From: Rhizobium mesoamericanum STM3625
Lineage (GTDB): Bacteria; Pseudomonadota; Alphaproteobacteria; Rhizobiales; Rhizobiaceae
Assembly: GCF_000312665.1 (NCBI RefSeq)
Contig: NZ_HF536773.1
Span: forward strand, 1,235,468-1,299,467
Direction: 5' to 3'
DNA: 64,000 nt
The position numbers and the translations under genes are program-made. The notes under the pieces are model-generated. The model made no database searches. It was not told the DNA's origin and saw only the letters and a list, made by a program, of their open reading frames with translations. Positions 17,565-26,041 of the stretch are shown one piece after another (within the stretch, counting starts at the first letter, position 1; the number at the start of each line of letters is the position of its first letter).

Positions 17565-18842
17565 CTACCCAGCCTGGCGCGCGCCGCCGCCACGCGCTCG
17601 CACCAGCGACATCAACATCGGACCGATGGAGAATTCGCCCCTTTCCGCGCGACGCGTCAGATCTCTGAGATAACCACCCGCCGAGTTGATATGGCCGCCA
17701 CGTTCGAGGATGTACGCCATGACCGTTGCTGCATTCTCCGGACCCATCGCCGCCGCCGCCTCCTCGTAGGCCGAAGCGCTGACGCCAAGCATCCCCCGGA
17801 CCACGACAGCCGCGGCCATCATATCCCGCCAATTCGCTATAGAGCCACCGGGCCCGTAGCTCGCCATGTCGGGGCAGGCCTGCAGGACCAGTCCGAGCGG
17901 GAACGATTTCAGGCCGCCACTGTCATTCGCCGGGCGGCGAGCATTTCGATCGTCACGCGTCTGCTCCTGGCTCGCTCCCTCAGCACGACGCTCAACCCCG
18001 GATCTCGAGTTCGCTCCCTGCTTTGTTTCTAAAGCTGGTTCAAGTTCAGTAATAGATTCGGGGTTTGAATTATGTATGTGACGATCATTTTGAGCGGGAT
18101 TGCCGCTCGATTCCTTTGCTTTAAGCAGCGTTTCCAGTCTGTTAGTAATATCCTCGCGTAGCGTCTGCATCTCTTCCAGCGCCGTAACGATCTGCTCGCT
18201 CGTCGGCGTACGCGGTAAGGCGTCCACCAATGCCCTGAAATAGCCATAGGCGGTTTCCCAATCGCCTGCCAACTCTTCTTCTATGGCCGTCTCTATCAGC
18301 TTAGCGACATCGCGCCGGCAGAGGCTGAGCTGTTCGCGCAATCGCTGGAGGTGAAGCCGCTCGGCAACCACTTCCGCTGCCAGGCGCTCTATCTCCTCCG
18401 AGCGCACGATAAGCGGCGCCAGTGAAAAGCCGAATGCCTCCGCAACCTCACCCTCCTGCGCCCTGCGGGCGTATCGTTTGCCGTTTGGGCTATCTTTGCG
18501 AATGATCAACCCGGCATCGACCAGCACAGCCAGGTGACGGCGGATCGTTTGTTCGGCCATGCCGTGCGAGCGCAGCGAAAGCTGTTCGTTCGACGGAAAC
18601 ACGACGAGGCCATTTTCCTCCGACAAGACATTCTTCGGATAGAAGCTGAGCAGTGCATTCAGCACCGCAAGCGCGCGATCCGTCACGCCAAGTAGAGGCT
18701 TGGCCGCGCAGAGTTCCCGGTAGATTTTCCACTTATCGACCGATTGATCCGCCTGAAGCTCGCTTGCCGCCTTCTGGCTGGCGAGCATGCCAAGCGTCAT
18801 CGCACGCCGCCCGAAAGGCGTCGTCACACTTCCTGTTTCCAT
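17565..18842 (-). CDS. repC: RepC, replication initiator of a repABC replicon
   Basis: An initiator of 425 residues, typical of alphaproteobacterial repABC plasmids. The N-terminus METGSVTTPFGRRAMTLGML and the winged-helix segment SLRSHGMAEQTIRRHLAVLVDAGLI are diagnostic. The C-terminal domain ends ...GGYLRDLTRRAERGEFSIGPML. RepC binds the origin, usually located inside its own gene, and sets copy number. The start is taken at the ATG at 18842; an ATG three codons upstream (18851) is possible. It is separated from repB by 150 bp containing the antisense RNA gene, which represses RepC synthesis. Confidence 0.95.
   Translation of the reverse strand: METGSVTTPFGRRAMTLGMLASQKAASELQADQSVDKWKIYRELCAAKPLLGVTDRALAVLNALLSFYPKNVLSEENGLVVFPSNEQLSLRSHGMAEQTIRRHLAVLVDAGLIIRKDSPNGKRYARRAQEGEVAEAFGFSLAPLIVRSEEIERLAAEVVAERLHLQRLREQLSLCRRDVAKLIETAIEEELAGDWETAYGYFRALVDALPRTPTSEQIVTALEEMQTLREDITNRLETLLKAKESSGNPAQNDRHIHNSNPESITELEPALETKQGANSRSGVERRAEGASQEQTRDDRNARRPANDSGGLKSFPLGLVLQACPDMASYGPGGSIANWRDMMAAAVVVRGMLGVSASAYEEAAAAMGPENAATVMAYILERGGHINSAGGYLRDLTRRAERGEFSIGPMLMSLVRARGGGARQAG
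18015..18160. other. AT-rich stretch inside repC, candidate replication origin (oriV)
   Basis: This part of repC is clearly AT-richer than its flanks (for example TAATAGATTCGGGGTTTG and AATTATGTATGTG). It corresponds to the variable linker between the N- and C-terminal RepC domains. In studied repABC plasmids the origin lies in the AT-rich centre of repC. No iterons were recognised, so this is an inference by analogy. Confidence 0.45.
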
Positions 18843-18896
18843 CACCTTCACCTTTTGAAGGCAAAAGAAATCCCCTCACCAGATTGGTGCCAACTC

Positions 18897-18926
18897 TTGA
18901 CAGCGATTCCCGGAAATGCGATTCTC
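18897..18926 (+). promoter_or_regulatory. Promoter of the counter-transcribed RNA
   Basis: A perfect -35 hexamer TTGACA is at 18897-18902. A weaker -10 (GATTCT/ATTCTC) follows 17-18 bp later. It points against repABC transcription, in the repB-repC intergenic space where repABC systems carry the promoter of the inc-alpha antisense RNA. Confidence 0.65.
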
Positions 18927-18931
18927 TAGCT

Positions 18932-18982
18932 GCTAACCTATGAGAAGGGCTTCCGTGACGGCAACGTTCGGGAGCTTTTTTC
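18932..18982 (+). ncRNA. repABC counter-transcribed RNA (incA/ctRNA)
   Basis: A short antisense RNA is expected in the 150-bp repB-repC gap. Downstream of the TTGACA promoter there is an intrinsic terminator: GCTTCCG (18949-18955) pairs with CGGGAGC (18969-18975), followed by TTTTTTCTTTT. In repABC replicons this RNA pairs with the repC leader, reduces RepC translation and determines incompatibility. The 5' end is estimated from the promoter. Confidence 0.75.
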
Positions 18983-18992
18983 TTTTGCGGCG

Positions 18993-19988
18993 TTATCCTT
19001 TGTTTTTGCGTTGGGTCGACTGCACGAATTCGCTGTGAAGCGCCTCCATGCGATCATTCAGGAAATCCACGAAGCTGGCTGGGACCGCCTTCGTAAAGCT
19101 GATCTTCGGGCCGGCCTTGGCATAGCTGACCGTCGCCAGCAGAAAGCCATTTGCTCGTATCTCTGTTACCGCGGACTGCGCGGCTGCCGAGGTTGCTTCT
19201 GCCGTCAGCGCGCCAAGCGCGACGGAAAAGCGGTCGCTCGCGGCAATCGCCATGTCCCGACCGAGTGATTGCTTGATGCGCGCCGCGCCGTCTTGGCGCT
19301 TGGCAAAGGCGTTCGCAAAGTCGATCCACCGGCGACGACCAATTTCAGGCGAGGGACCGATCGCAAGCAGAACGTCGCGCGGGATCGCAGTTGCGATCCG
19401 CAGCATCTCCGAGACATGCGATTTTCCCGTCGCCAGCGATGCACAGATCACATCGCGCCGATATCCCGCCTGTTCCTGCGACAGTGCGAATGCGCACTTC
19501 TCGATGAACGACAGATCGTTGCGGTTCGCATTCTCTTCACCTTGGAAGACGATTGCCTCTTCGTCGCTGAGTTCCCGCACGATGGCCCGAAACTTCAAGC
19601 CAAGCATCTTGACTGCCGCCAAGCGTCGGCGCCCGAACACGATCTGGTAGGGCAACCCATCACCTTGCGGTCTGATCAAGCCGGGAACAATCTGCCCGCG
19701 CTCCTTTATCGATGTCGCGATCTCTTCGATCGCCGCCTCGTCATAGGCACCGTCGAAGCGGTCCGGGATGGAGGACGGGCCAACGTCATCGGGGTCCACC
19801 TCGACGATATGATCGCCGTCCTTGAGCAGCCTGTCGAGGACCTCCCCCTTTTCCTGTATCTGCCTGACGCCTGCGGCAACCTTGAGAAGGTGCGGGGACG
19901 TGGTCGGCTTCGTGGCCGGCGCTGCGGCCGGTTGTTCAAGCTGGCCAAGAACATTGGCAAACATGCCACGAGAATCTTTACGGCTCAT
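18993..19988 (-). CDS. repB: RepB, ParB-like centromere-binding partition protein
   Basis: A protein of 331 residues. The N-terminus MSRKDSRGMFANVLGQLEQ is typical of RepB. The ParB box FGRRRLAAVKMLGLKFRAIV is followed by NRNDLSFIEKCAFALSQEQAG and a helix-turn-helix (REDVICASLATGKSHVSEML-like region). RepB binds parS sites and works with RepA ATPase to segregate the replicon. The ATG at 19988 overlaps the repA stop (ATGA). I did not find a 16-bp parS palindrome (GTT-N4-GC-N4-AAC) by eye in or near the cassette. Confidence 0.95.
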   Translation of the reverse strand: MSRKDSRGMFANVLGQLEQPAAAPATKPTTSPHLLKVAAGVRQIQEKGEVLDRLLKDGDHIVEVDPDDVGPSSIPDRFDGAYDEAAIEEIATSIKERGQIVPGLIRPQGDGLPYQIVFGRRRLAAVKMLGLKFRAIVRELSDEEAIVFQGEENANRNDLSFIEKCAFALSQEQAGYRRDVICASLATGKSHVSEMLRIATAIPRDVLLAIGPSPEIGRRRWIDFANAFAKRQDGAARIKQSLGRDMAIAASDRFSVALGALTAEATSAAAQSAVTEIRANGFLLATVSYAKAGPKISFTKAVPASFVDFLNDRMEALHSEFVQSTQRKNKG

Positions 19989-21163
19989 TCGCGCCCCCAT
20001 GCTGCCCAGAGCAACTTCTCGATCTCGGCGTTAGCCGCGTTGATCGATTCCATCGCACGGTCGTAGGTTTTCGGCGCTGAGAAACGCGAGCGCTGCACCT
20101 CGTATAGGCTTTGCTTCCACGTCAGGGCGTCGGCAACCGCCGTGGATTTCGCCACCATGTTCAGCAATAGATCTTCGCCGAAGACCTGTCGCATCAATGC
20201 CGTCATATTTGCTTGAGGGTGATCGTTGGCTTCGAACTTTGTCACCAGGAATTTTGCGAAATCCCACTGGGCCGATGTGCCCATCTCGCTCAAGATCTGC
20301 ATGTAGGATGACGCGAGTTCCAGAAACTTCCCGGTGGAATCGACGTCGAGCATATGGGCGGGGACCGGGATCACGACGCCGGTGGCGGCCGTCAGCGACG
20401 AAAGCGTCAGAAAGTTCAGCGAGGGCGCCGAATCCATGAGGATAACATCATAATCATCTGCAACCTGCTCCAGCGCCTGCGAAACCCGCAGGAGGAAGCT
20501 GGTGCCGCCGTTCTTGCGCATCTCGAGAGCGACCGCCGTTTCAAATTCAGTCAGATCAAGGCCCGCGCAGATCACGTCGAAGCCCGCAATATGCGTCTTG
20601 TGGACGAGCGATTTCGTTGGTTTGGGATCAGAAAAGCGGATGGCGGCATAAAGCGTTTCGTCTTCCCGGGGATCGAAATCAGGAAGCGTTCCATGCAAAC
20701 TGGTAAGCGACGCCTGCGGATCGAGATCGACCGCCAACACCCGGTAGCCCTTGAGGGCCAGGTAGTGACCGAGATGAATGGTCGTGGACGTCTTGCTGGA
20801 GCCGCCCTTGAAGTTGGTAACCGCAATGATCTGGCACTCCTCGCCATCAACACGGCGCGGGTTCATCCACTTCTTGCGCCCCTTTTCACCCAGCATCAGG
20901 CGAAGCTCGAGGATCTGCTCCAGCGTATACATACGACGGCCATTGCTCGTCGTTTCGGGTGAGGGACCCTTGTCCTTAAGGACGATCTGCCTGATGTAGG
21001 CTTCCGAGACATCCAAAAGCGCAGCAACTTCCGACGAGGAGAATTTCCGCATCTCGCGGCGCGCGTCCGGCGGATACTGCGCCATTGTGAGATTTTGCAG
21101 AGCGAGCTCCAATTTCGTGGAAAAGCTCTGCATGAAGTCGAGGCTGCTTAAGTGGCGGTTCAC
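19985..21163 (-). CDS. repA: RepA, ParA-type partition ATPase
   Basis: A protein of 392 residues with an N-terminal DNA-binding domain (RKFSSSEVAALLDVSEAYIRQ) and a deviant Walker A motif FKGGSSKTSTTIHL. Walker A' is AVDLDPQASLT and the Walker B region is YDVILMDSAPSLNFLTLSSL. RepA drives partition and represses the repABC promoter. The start is GTG at 21163, supported by GAGGA 8 nt upstream. A longer frame to 21388 has no ribosome site and exceeds the family length. First gene of the repABC operon. Confidence 0.95.
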   Translation of the reverse strand: MNRHLSSLDFMQSFSTKLELALQNLTMAQYPPDARREMRKFSSSEVAALLDVSEAYIRQIVLKDKGPSPETTSNGRRMYTLEQILELRLMLGEKGRKKWMNPRRVDGEECQIIAVTNFKGGSSKTSTTIHLGHYLALKGYRVLAVDLDPQASLTSLHGTLPDFDPREDETLYAAIRFSDPKPTKSLVHKTHIAGFDVICAGLDLTEFETAVALEMRKNGGTSFLLRVSQALEQVADDYDVILMDSAPSLNFLTLSSLTAATGVVIPVPAHMLDVDSTGKFLELASSYMQILSEMGTSAQWDFAKFLVTKFEANDHPQANMTALMRQVFGEDLLLNMVAKSTAVADALTWKQSLYEVQRSRFSAPKTYDRAMESINAANAEIEKLLWAAWGRE

Positions 21164-21608
21164 GATTCTTTCCTCAGTTCGTTTCAATAGCCTAAGCGCC
21201 GATATGATTAATGAAAGGTCTATGCGGTTATTGTTTCGCCATAAGTCGATAATTCGTCTGTTTAGCGTAGTTAGAGATCTAGCTCGATTCGGGAGATTCG
21301 GCAAACCCTTCGCCGATAGCTGGAGTCGCATACGCAATGAAACGCCCCTCGACGTCGTGCCGAGGAGCGTAACGTGATTGCAGAGCATTTAGGGCGGAAG
21401 CAATTGCCCACCAAGCTAATGAGTTTGTACCCCCGACGCCGATAACTTGGCGTGACGATACAAACGTATATCTGGTAGCTTATGGATTAGACCGTGCAGT
21501 CACCCCATGGAGATCGCTATCGATTATACGCGGGCTTCTGTCGTGCGCTGACAGCAAGCCATCGCGCGCCTCGAGATGAGCCTCGCGATCACCGAGCAAT
21601 TTATATCC
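21164..21608. promoter_or_regulatory. Intergenic region upstream of repA with the repABC promoter
   Basis: This 445-bp stretch holds no convincing gene. It is AT-richer near 21170-21290 (for example TTAATGAAAGGTC, GGTTATTGTTTCGCC) and should contain the RepA-autoregulated promoter of repABC. I could not place a promoter or parS site with confidence. Confidence 0.4.
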
Positions 21609-21977
21609 TCAGGGCTGCACCACGATCGCGGTCGTTGGTGGCGTCTCGTCTTCAACAGGTGCGCTAGAATCGGCATCGGACACTGGTTCCTCCACAGGTA
21701 AAGTGTCTCTAATTTGATCGATCTTGCCCACGGCTGGGCCAACACCCAAAATGTCCTTTGCTCGGGCCAGTGCTGCATCCGTCACAACGCCATCCTTGGT
21801 GAAGCCCGAAAGCGCGTCGCGCAACGCTTCGTCGCTGAAAGCCGGTTCCGTCGGAATGGCATCAGGCCCGTTTTCGGCCTCGAACTCGGCGTAAGCCTTC
21901 ACATAGGCCGAAACCGCTGCCATTCGCGGATCGTTGGTATGCAGGTAGGCATGGAAGTTCCTGTTCAGCGAATTCAT
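21609..21977 (-). CDS. Conserved-looking hypothetical protein, 122 residues
   Basis: A mostly helical, acidic protein beginning MNSLNRNFHAYLHTNDPRM and containing AYVKAYAEFEAENGPDAIP. The proline/threonine-rich tail (VEDETPPTTAIVVQP) looks disordered. No known domain was recognised and no signal or membrane segment is present. It lies upstream of repA, transcribed in the same direction, but separated from it by 445 bp. Codon use resembles that of neighbours, which supports it being a real gene. Only a weak ribosome site precedes the ATG. Confidence 0.55.
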   Translation of the reverse strand: MNSLNRNFHAYLHTNDPRMAAVSAYVKAYAEFEAENGPDAIPTEPAFSDEALRDALSGFTKDGVVTDAALARAKDILGVGPAVGKIDQIRDTLPVEEPVSDADSSAPVEDETPPTTAIVVQP

Positions 21978-22031
21978 TCCGGCAATATCGGACTTAGGGG
22001 GTTTCGCACCGGCGGTAGCGACCCTGGTCTT

Positions 22032-22178
22032 TTACTGTTGCCTCCTCCAGAATTGCCGTTGCCGTTCCCTCGCTTTGCATAGGCGATGTCGGACAAGCCC
22101 AACCGCTGTGCCGCCCAACGGGGCGACCGCAATTGTCACCGCAACAATCCCGCGTCCAAGAATTTTAGAAATGCTCAT
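22032..22178 (-). CDS. Small putative membrane protein, 48 residues
   Basis: Starting at the ATG at 22178 the frame encodes MSISKILGRGIVAVTIAVAP followed by a Gly/Val hydrophobic stretch and a very basic tail (RHRLCKARERQRQ). It could be a single-span membrane or secreted peptide. No family recognised and no strong ribosome site seen; it may be spurious. Upstream starts at 22199 and 22223 are possible. Confidence 0.35.
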   Translation of the reverse strand: MSISKILGRGIVAVTIAVAPLGGTAVGLVRHRLCKARERQRQFWRRQQ

Positions 22179-22465
22179 ATTGGTTGCCGCTTGCGTCCGC
22201 ATCGTTGATGGGCCGGAAAGCACGACTTCGAATGGGGTGGTTCGAAGTCCGCTTCCCGGCCTGGCGCGGTCACCCGCGTCCCAAATCAGACGAACGTTAG
22301 CCTGCGTCCGGTGTCACATCCACGGCGCTCAGACCATTGCTCAGCAGGCTAGGACCTAGGTCTGATGCGGTTGCAGACCAAAGGTCCGAAAATTGTCTAC
22401 GGTGACGCGATATTGTTTGACCCCTTGGAGGAAGGCGGTAATTCTGCATTTTCAATGAACTGAAG

Positions 22466-22483
22466 GGCCGCCTTTGGGCGGCC
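22466..22483 (+). terminator. GC-rich hairpin in front of the histidine kinase gene
   Basis: GGCCGCC-TTTG-GGCGGCC is a perfect 7-bp stem that ends 15 bp before the kinase GTG start. It is too close to be an ordinary upstream terminator. It could be an attenuator or mask the ribosome site. Confidence 0.45.
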
Positions 22484-22498
22484 GATCCGAGATATCTC

Positions 22499-23899
22499 GT
22501 GCGGCCCCGTGAACTCGTAAAACGATGGAACTCACAATCGCTTGCCAAGCAGTTTTTGCTTACTGGAGGCGTGGTCTCGCTGATGGCGATGGCATTGGTC
22601 GGCGCGTTCGTAAGCAGTTTGATTGAGGACGCGGTAACCCGAAACTCCGCTGCAGCCACAGCTCTCTATGTAGACAGCGTAATCGCGCCCCTCCTGCCTG
22701 ACATGCTCAGCGGTCAAGAGCTCGACGATACTGTCTCACGTGCACTCGACGAGACGCTTGGGCAGGGCGCTCTCGGAAACCGCCTGCTGTCATTTAGGCT
22801 GTGGCGCGCAGACGGCACCGTTCTCTACTCGAACGACAAAGCCGTACAAGGAAAGCACTTCGAACTCAGCGACGACCTCAGGACCGCTTTTTCTGGCAAG
22901 ATGGTCGCGCAATTCAACCGCGCGGACGACGCAGAGGATCAGGTCGAGCGGGCGAGTGGCAAGCCTTTGCTTGAAATCTACAATCCCGTTCTGCAGCCAT
23001 GGTCGGGGCAGGTCGTTGCCGTGTCCGAATTCTACGAAGTAGCCAACGATTTCGAGCGCAGCCTCTATCAGGCCCGCTTGCACAGCTGGATGGCCGTCGC
23101 GGCCTTCACGCTCGCCTTCTTCGTTGTGTTGTCGGCCATCGTCTTGAGAGGCAGCAGAACGATCGAAGAGCAACGGCGTGCCCTGAAGCGCCGCATTGAT
23201 GATCTTTCGGCTCTGTTGTTGCAGAACCAGACCTTGCGGGCGCGTGTCCAGAGGGCCTCCCAGCGTGCCACGGCGCTTAACGAAAGCCATTTGCGGCGCA
23301 TAGGCGCCGATCTACATGATGGGCCAGCGCAACTGGTCGCCTATGCCTCTTTGCGCCTTGACAGCGATAAACTCGTCAATCCGACGACACCCGCATCGTT
23401 ACGCGAGCGTGAAATTGCAGCCATCAAGGCAAGCCTTGACGAGGCAATGCAGGAGATCCGGACGATCTGCAACGGCCTGGTGCTACCGCAGATCGAGGCC
23501 GCCAGCCTGCCTGAGATTTTGGAGCGCAGCGTGCGTGCGCATGAACAGCGAACCGGATTGCGCGTCGATTTATCGATCGGCGAGGCACCCGAATATCTTT
23601 CTCCGTCCGCCAAAATCTGCATCTATCGCTTCGTGCAAGAAGGATTGAACAACGGTTACCGCCACGGCGGCGGCATAGAACAACGCGTGGTGCAGCGGAT
23701 GGATGGTGACCGCATCAGCATTGACGTATCGGATGGCGGTTCCGGTTTTGATCCCGACCAGGTCGGGCCCACCAGTCTCGGCCTTGCTGGCCTTCGGGAG
23801 CGGATTGAAAGTCTTGGCGGGACCTTCAACCTCCAATCTTCAGAACAAGGCACCATTGTCAGCATGTCGCTTAACAGCGAGGAGATTACACAGACATGA
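22499..23899 (+). CDS. Membrane sensor histidine kinase, NarL/DegS (HisKA_3) type
   Basis: A kinase of 466 residues. Membrane segments are near residues 20-42 (LLTGGVVSLMAMALVGAFV) and 200-222 (WMAVAAFTLAFFVVLSAIVL), bracketing a periplasmic sensor of about 160 residues. A coiled-coil linker follows, then the phosphoacceptor His273 in RRIGADLHDGPAQL. The HATPase_c domain has FVQEGLNNGYRHGGG (N box) and DGGSGFD (G1). The start is GTG at 22499. The 3' end overlaps the response regulator by ATGA. No obvious sensory family was recognised for the periplasmic part. Confidence 0.9.
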   Translation: MRPRELVKRWNSQSLAKQFLLTGGVVSLMAMALVGAFVSSLIEDAVTRNSAAATALYVDSVIAPLLPDMLSGQELDDTVSRALDETLGQGALGNRLLSFRLWRADGTVLYSNDKAVQGKHFELSDDLRTAFSGKMVAQFNRADDAEDQVERASGKPLLEIYNPVLQPWSGQVVAVSEFYEVANDFERSLYQARLHSWMAVAAFTLAFFVVLSAIVLRGSRTIEEQRRALKRRIDDLSALLLQNQTLRARVQRASQRATALNESHLRRIGADLHDGPAQLVAYASLRLDSDKLVNPTTPASLREREIAAIKASLDEAMQEIRTICNGLVLPQIEAASLPEILERSVRAHEQRTGLRVDLSIGEAPEYLSPSAKICIYRFVQEGLNNGYRHGGGIEQRVVQRMDGDRISIDVSDGGSGFDPDQVGPTSLGLAGLRERIESLGGTFNLQSSEQGTIVSMSLNSEEITQT

Positions 23900-24549
23900 C
23901 AGGAGCAATTCGCGTCGCAGTTATTGATGACCATCCATTGTTCAGGGAAGGGGTAACCCGGAGCCTGTCGGAGATCGATGGATTTCAAATCGTGGCGGAA
24001 GGAAGCACGAAGGACGATGCGATCAAGGTGGTAGAAAATCTGCAACCGGACGTCTTGCTAATGGACATTTCCATGCCCGGCGGCGGCTTGAACGCGATCG
24101 CTCCGATCCTGGAGGCGGCCCCGTCACAGAAGATTGTCATGCTCACGGTTTCGGAGTCCAGTGACGACGTAACGGCTGCATTGGACAGCGGCGCGAAAGG
24201 CTATGTGCTGAAAGGCGTCGGCTCTAAGGCGCTTGCCGAAATCATCCGCAGCGTGGCGGCGGGCGAAAGCTATGTCGCCCCCACGCTGTCGGCGCGCTTG
24301 CTTTCCAGTCGCGCCTCACCCGCTCCGAAGAAATCTTCGGCTATTGCGGCACTGACACCGCGTGAACAACAGGTCTTACAGTTCGTCGCGTCCGGACTGA
24401 GCAACAAGCATGTCGCACGAAAGCTCGACCTTCACGAGAAGACCATCAAACATCACATGACACAGATCATGGCTAAGCTTGGTGTCGCCAACCGAACGGA
24501 GGCGGCAATGGCGCTGCGGGATGCTATCGATGAGCGCGACGATCAGTGA
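23896..24549 (+). CDS. NarL/FixJ-family response regulator with LuxR-type HTH
   Basis: A protein of 217 residues. The receiver domain has the acidic pair D11/D12, phosphoacceptor D57 (LLMDISMPGGG), a conserved Thr in MLTVSES and Lys in YVLKG. The C-terminal LuxR-type helix-turn-helix runs LTPREQQVLQFVASGLSNKH and HEKTIKHHMTQIMAKLG. It is translationally coupled to the kinase gene and is its partner. The end overlaps the convergent Gly-rich protein gene by 7 bp. Targets unknown; the adjacent secreted-protein gene is a good candidate. Confidence 0.93.
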   Translation: MTGAIRVAVIDDHPLFREGVTRSLSEIDGFQIVAEGSTKDDAIKVVENLQPDVLLMDISMPGGGLNAIAPILEAAPSQKIVMLTVSESSDDVTAALDSGAKGYVLKGVGSKALAEIIRSVAAGESYVAPTLSARLLSSRASPAPKKSSAIAALTPREQQVLQFVASGLSNKHVARKLDLHEKTIKHHMTQIMAKLGVANRTEAAMALRDAIDERDDQ

Positions 24550-25067
24550 GCGAAGGATTCGAGACGGGTTTCATCTGCTAAGGTCGCGCGGCGGTTGACA
24601 ATTGTGCGCCCCCGCGCATCCCTCATGATGTAGCGGCCATTTCTAATGAGTTCGCTCATGCCATCCCTGTGCCGAACCTCCATCGCCGAGCTGCCCGCAT
24701 CGTCGGCATCGGTCGTCGAGCCCGTTGTTGTAGTGGTAGTGCCACTGGAATGGCCGATGCCATTGCTATTCCCATTGCCGCCGCTGTTGCCGTTGCCACC
24801 GCCGTTGCCGTTGCCGCCGCTGTTGCCATTGCCGCCGCTATTGCTGTTGCTGCTGCCGTTGCCACCGCTGTTGCCGTTGCCGCCGCCGTTCCCATTGCCG
24901 TTACCTCCATTGCCGCCATTGCCCCCTTTGGCGGCTTGGGCCGTCTGGACACTAAGGTTAAGCGAGGCACCTGAGACCACGATCTTGTATGGCACGGCCG
25001 CCAGCGATAGACTAATCGCCACGCGGCACAGGGCCGCAACAAGCTTTCGATGTGAGGACATCGTCAT
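24543..25067 (-). CDS. Secreted Gly/Asn/Ser-rich low-complexity protein
   Basis: A protein of 174 residues. An N-terminal hydrophobic signal-like segment (LVAALCRVAISLSLAAVPYK) is followed by about 65 residues of GGNGNSGG-type repeats and a Thr run (TTTTTTGSTTDADDAG). A folded-looking C-terminal part contains VRHRDGMSELIRNGRY and RGRTIVNRRAT. The repeats are encoded by imperfect GCCGTTGCC units at about 24775-24935. The ATG at 25067 gives a normal secreted protein; a longer frame to 25208 lacks support. Function is unknown; it may be surface or matrix-associated. It is convergent with the two-component genes. Confidence 0.75.
   Translation of the reverse strand: MTMSSHRKLVAALCRVAISLSLAAVPYKIVVSGASLNLSVQTAQAAKGGNGGNGGNGNGNGGGNGNSGGNGSSNSNSGGNGNSGGNGNGGGNGNSGGNGNSNGIGHSSGTTTTTTGSTTDADDAGSSAMEVRHRDGMSELIRNGRYIMRDARGRTIVNRRATLADETRLESFAH
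24775..24935. repeat. Imperfect 9/12-bp coding repeats in the Gly/Asn-rich gene
   Basis: Units such as CCGCTGTTGCCGTTGCCACC recur many times with point changes, encoding Gly-Asn-Ser repeats on the minus strand. Such arrays are prone to in-frame expansion and contraction. Confidence 0.8.
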
Positions 25068-25364
25068 ACCCCTGGATCCTACGGTTCGTTCCGGCTCGCG
25101 GTCTGTGCGATTCTTGTCGCTCAATTTATCTACCACTGCGATGCACGCGAGGGGGAACCCACCCGGCATCACAAATATCCGTGACGCAACCTGCTTGAAT
25201 TTGCTCACGGGTCAGCTGGACGGTCAATTCGCAATCACCGCTTTCAGACCTTTTCCTCGAATGCCACAGGACGTTTGTCCGACCTGGCTTGGACCAAGGT
25301 CCAAGGGTTCACGGTTCGGGAACACGATTGATGGACGACGAGGCGTCGACGAGAAGCGCGACGC

Positions 25365-25832
25365 TCATACCGGGACTGAAGTCGAATACTTCACCCTCTT
25401 CAAGGCAAAATGCGAAGAGGATGTCGCGACTGCTTGGTGCGTCAGGATGCCTTGCATCAGCAGGCGCTCATAATCCTGAACATCGGCGACGGCGACCCGA
25501 AGCAGGTAGTCCCAATCGCCCGACATTGAATAGCATTCGAGCACCTCCTCGTGACTTTCCACAAAGCGCTCAAAATCACTTCTCGCAACCGAATCGTGTG
25601 CCTTCATCCGCACCTGGCAAAACACGGTCAGACCACGACCGACTGCCTCCGGGCTGACGAGCCGAACGGTTGGCCCAAGCATTCCCGCCGCCTCAAGCGC
25701 CTTGATGCGGCGCCAACAAGACGCGCTCGATGCCCCAACGCGCTCGGCCAAGGCGGCGTGGCTGAGATCACCTTCGCTTTGGAGAAGTCGGAGAATCTTT
25801 CGGTCGACATTGTCAATCACGGGCGTTTTCAT
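25365..25832 (-). CDS. Lrp/AsnC-family transcriptional regulator
   Basis: A protein of 155 residues. The N-terminal AsnC helix-turn-helix (LDRKILRLLQ-like start NVDRKILRLLQSEGDLSHAA and VGASSASCWRRIKALEAAGM) is followed by a C-terminal RAM ligand domain (FVESHEEVLECYSMSGDWDYLLRV). Such regulators sense amino acids as oligomers. The ATG at 25832 gives MKTPVIDNVDRK; an ATG two codons upstream (25838) is equally possible. The gene stands alone with no obvious target beside it. Confidence 0.92.
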   Translation of the reverse strand: MKTPVIDNVDRKILRLLQSEGDLSHAALAERVGASSASCWRRIKALEAAGMLGPTVRLVSPEAVGRGLTVFCQVRMKAHDSVARSDFERFVESHEEVLECYSMSGDWDYLLRVAVADVQDYERLLMQGILTHQAVATSSSHFALKRVKYSTSVPV

Positions 25833-25978
25833 CGGCATGTCTCATTTCGCGATACGTGCGTTTCTCATGCTACGACAGTTCCGGCAAAACTGTGCGGCCG
25901 GAAGTTGTTTTGCGCCCAATTCTATTCAAGAGTAGTGCGGTTTGTCGCAGATGAAAGTCTGAATGAGATTACACGAGC

Positions 25979-26024
25979 AAAAAGCCCTGGATTTGCCGCG
26001 GTTCACGGCAAATCATTGCAGGGC
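25979..26024 (-). terminator. Strong intrinsic terminator of the 48-residue membrane protein gene
   Basis: On the minus strand an outer GCCCTG/CAGGGC and an inner GATTTGCCG/CGGCAAATC stem (9 bp, 7-nt loop, 4-nt bulge) are followed by TTTTT. It lies 18 bp downstream of the small membrane-protein stop codon. Confidence 0.8.
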
Positions 26025-26041
26025 AGGGTGGGTGCTAGATA

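Noticed and set aside
20029..20044. Near match to the repABC parS palindrome inside repA (GTTAGCCGCGTTGATC)
   Set aside because: The last three bases are ATC instead of AAC and symmetry is poor, so it was not called parS.
25984..26024. Large hairpin considered as a CRISPR-like or mobile-element repeat
   Set aside because: It occurs once, is followed by TTTTT on the minus strand directly after a small gene, and so is best explained as an intrinsic terminator.
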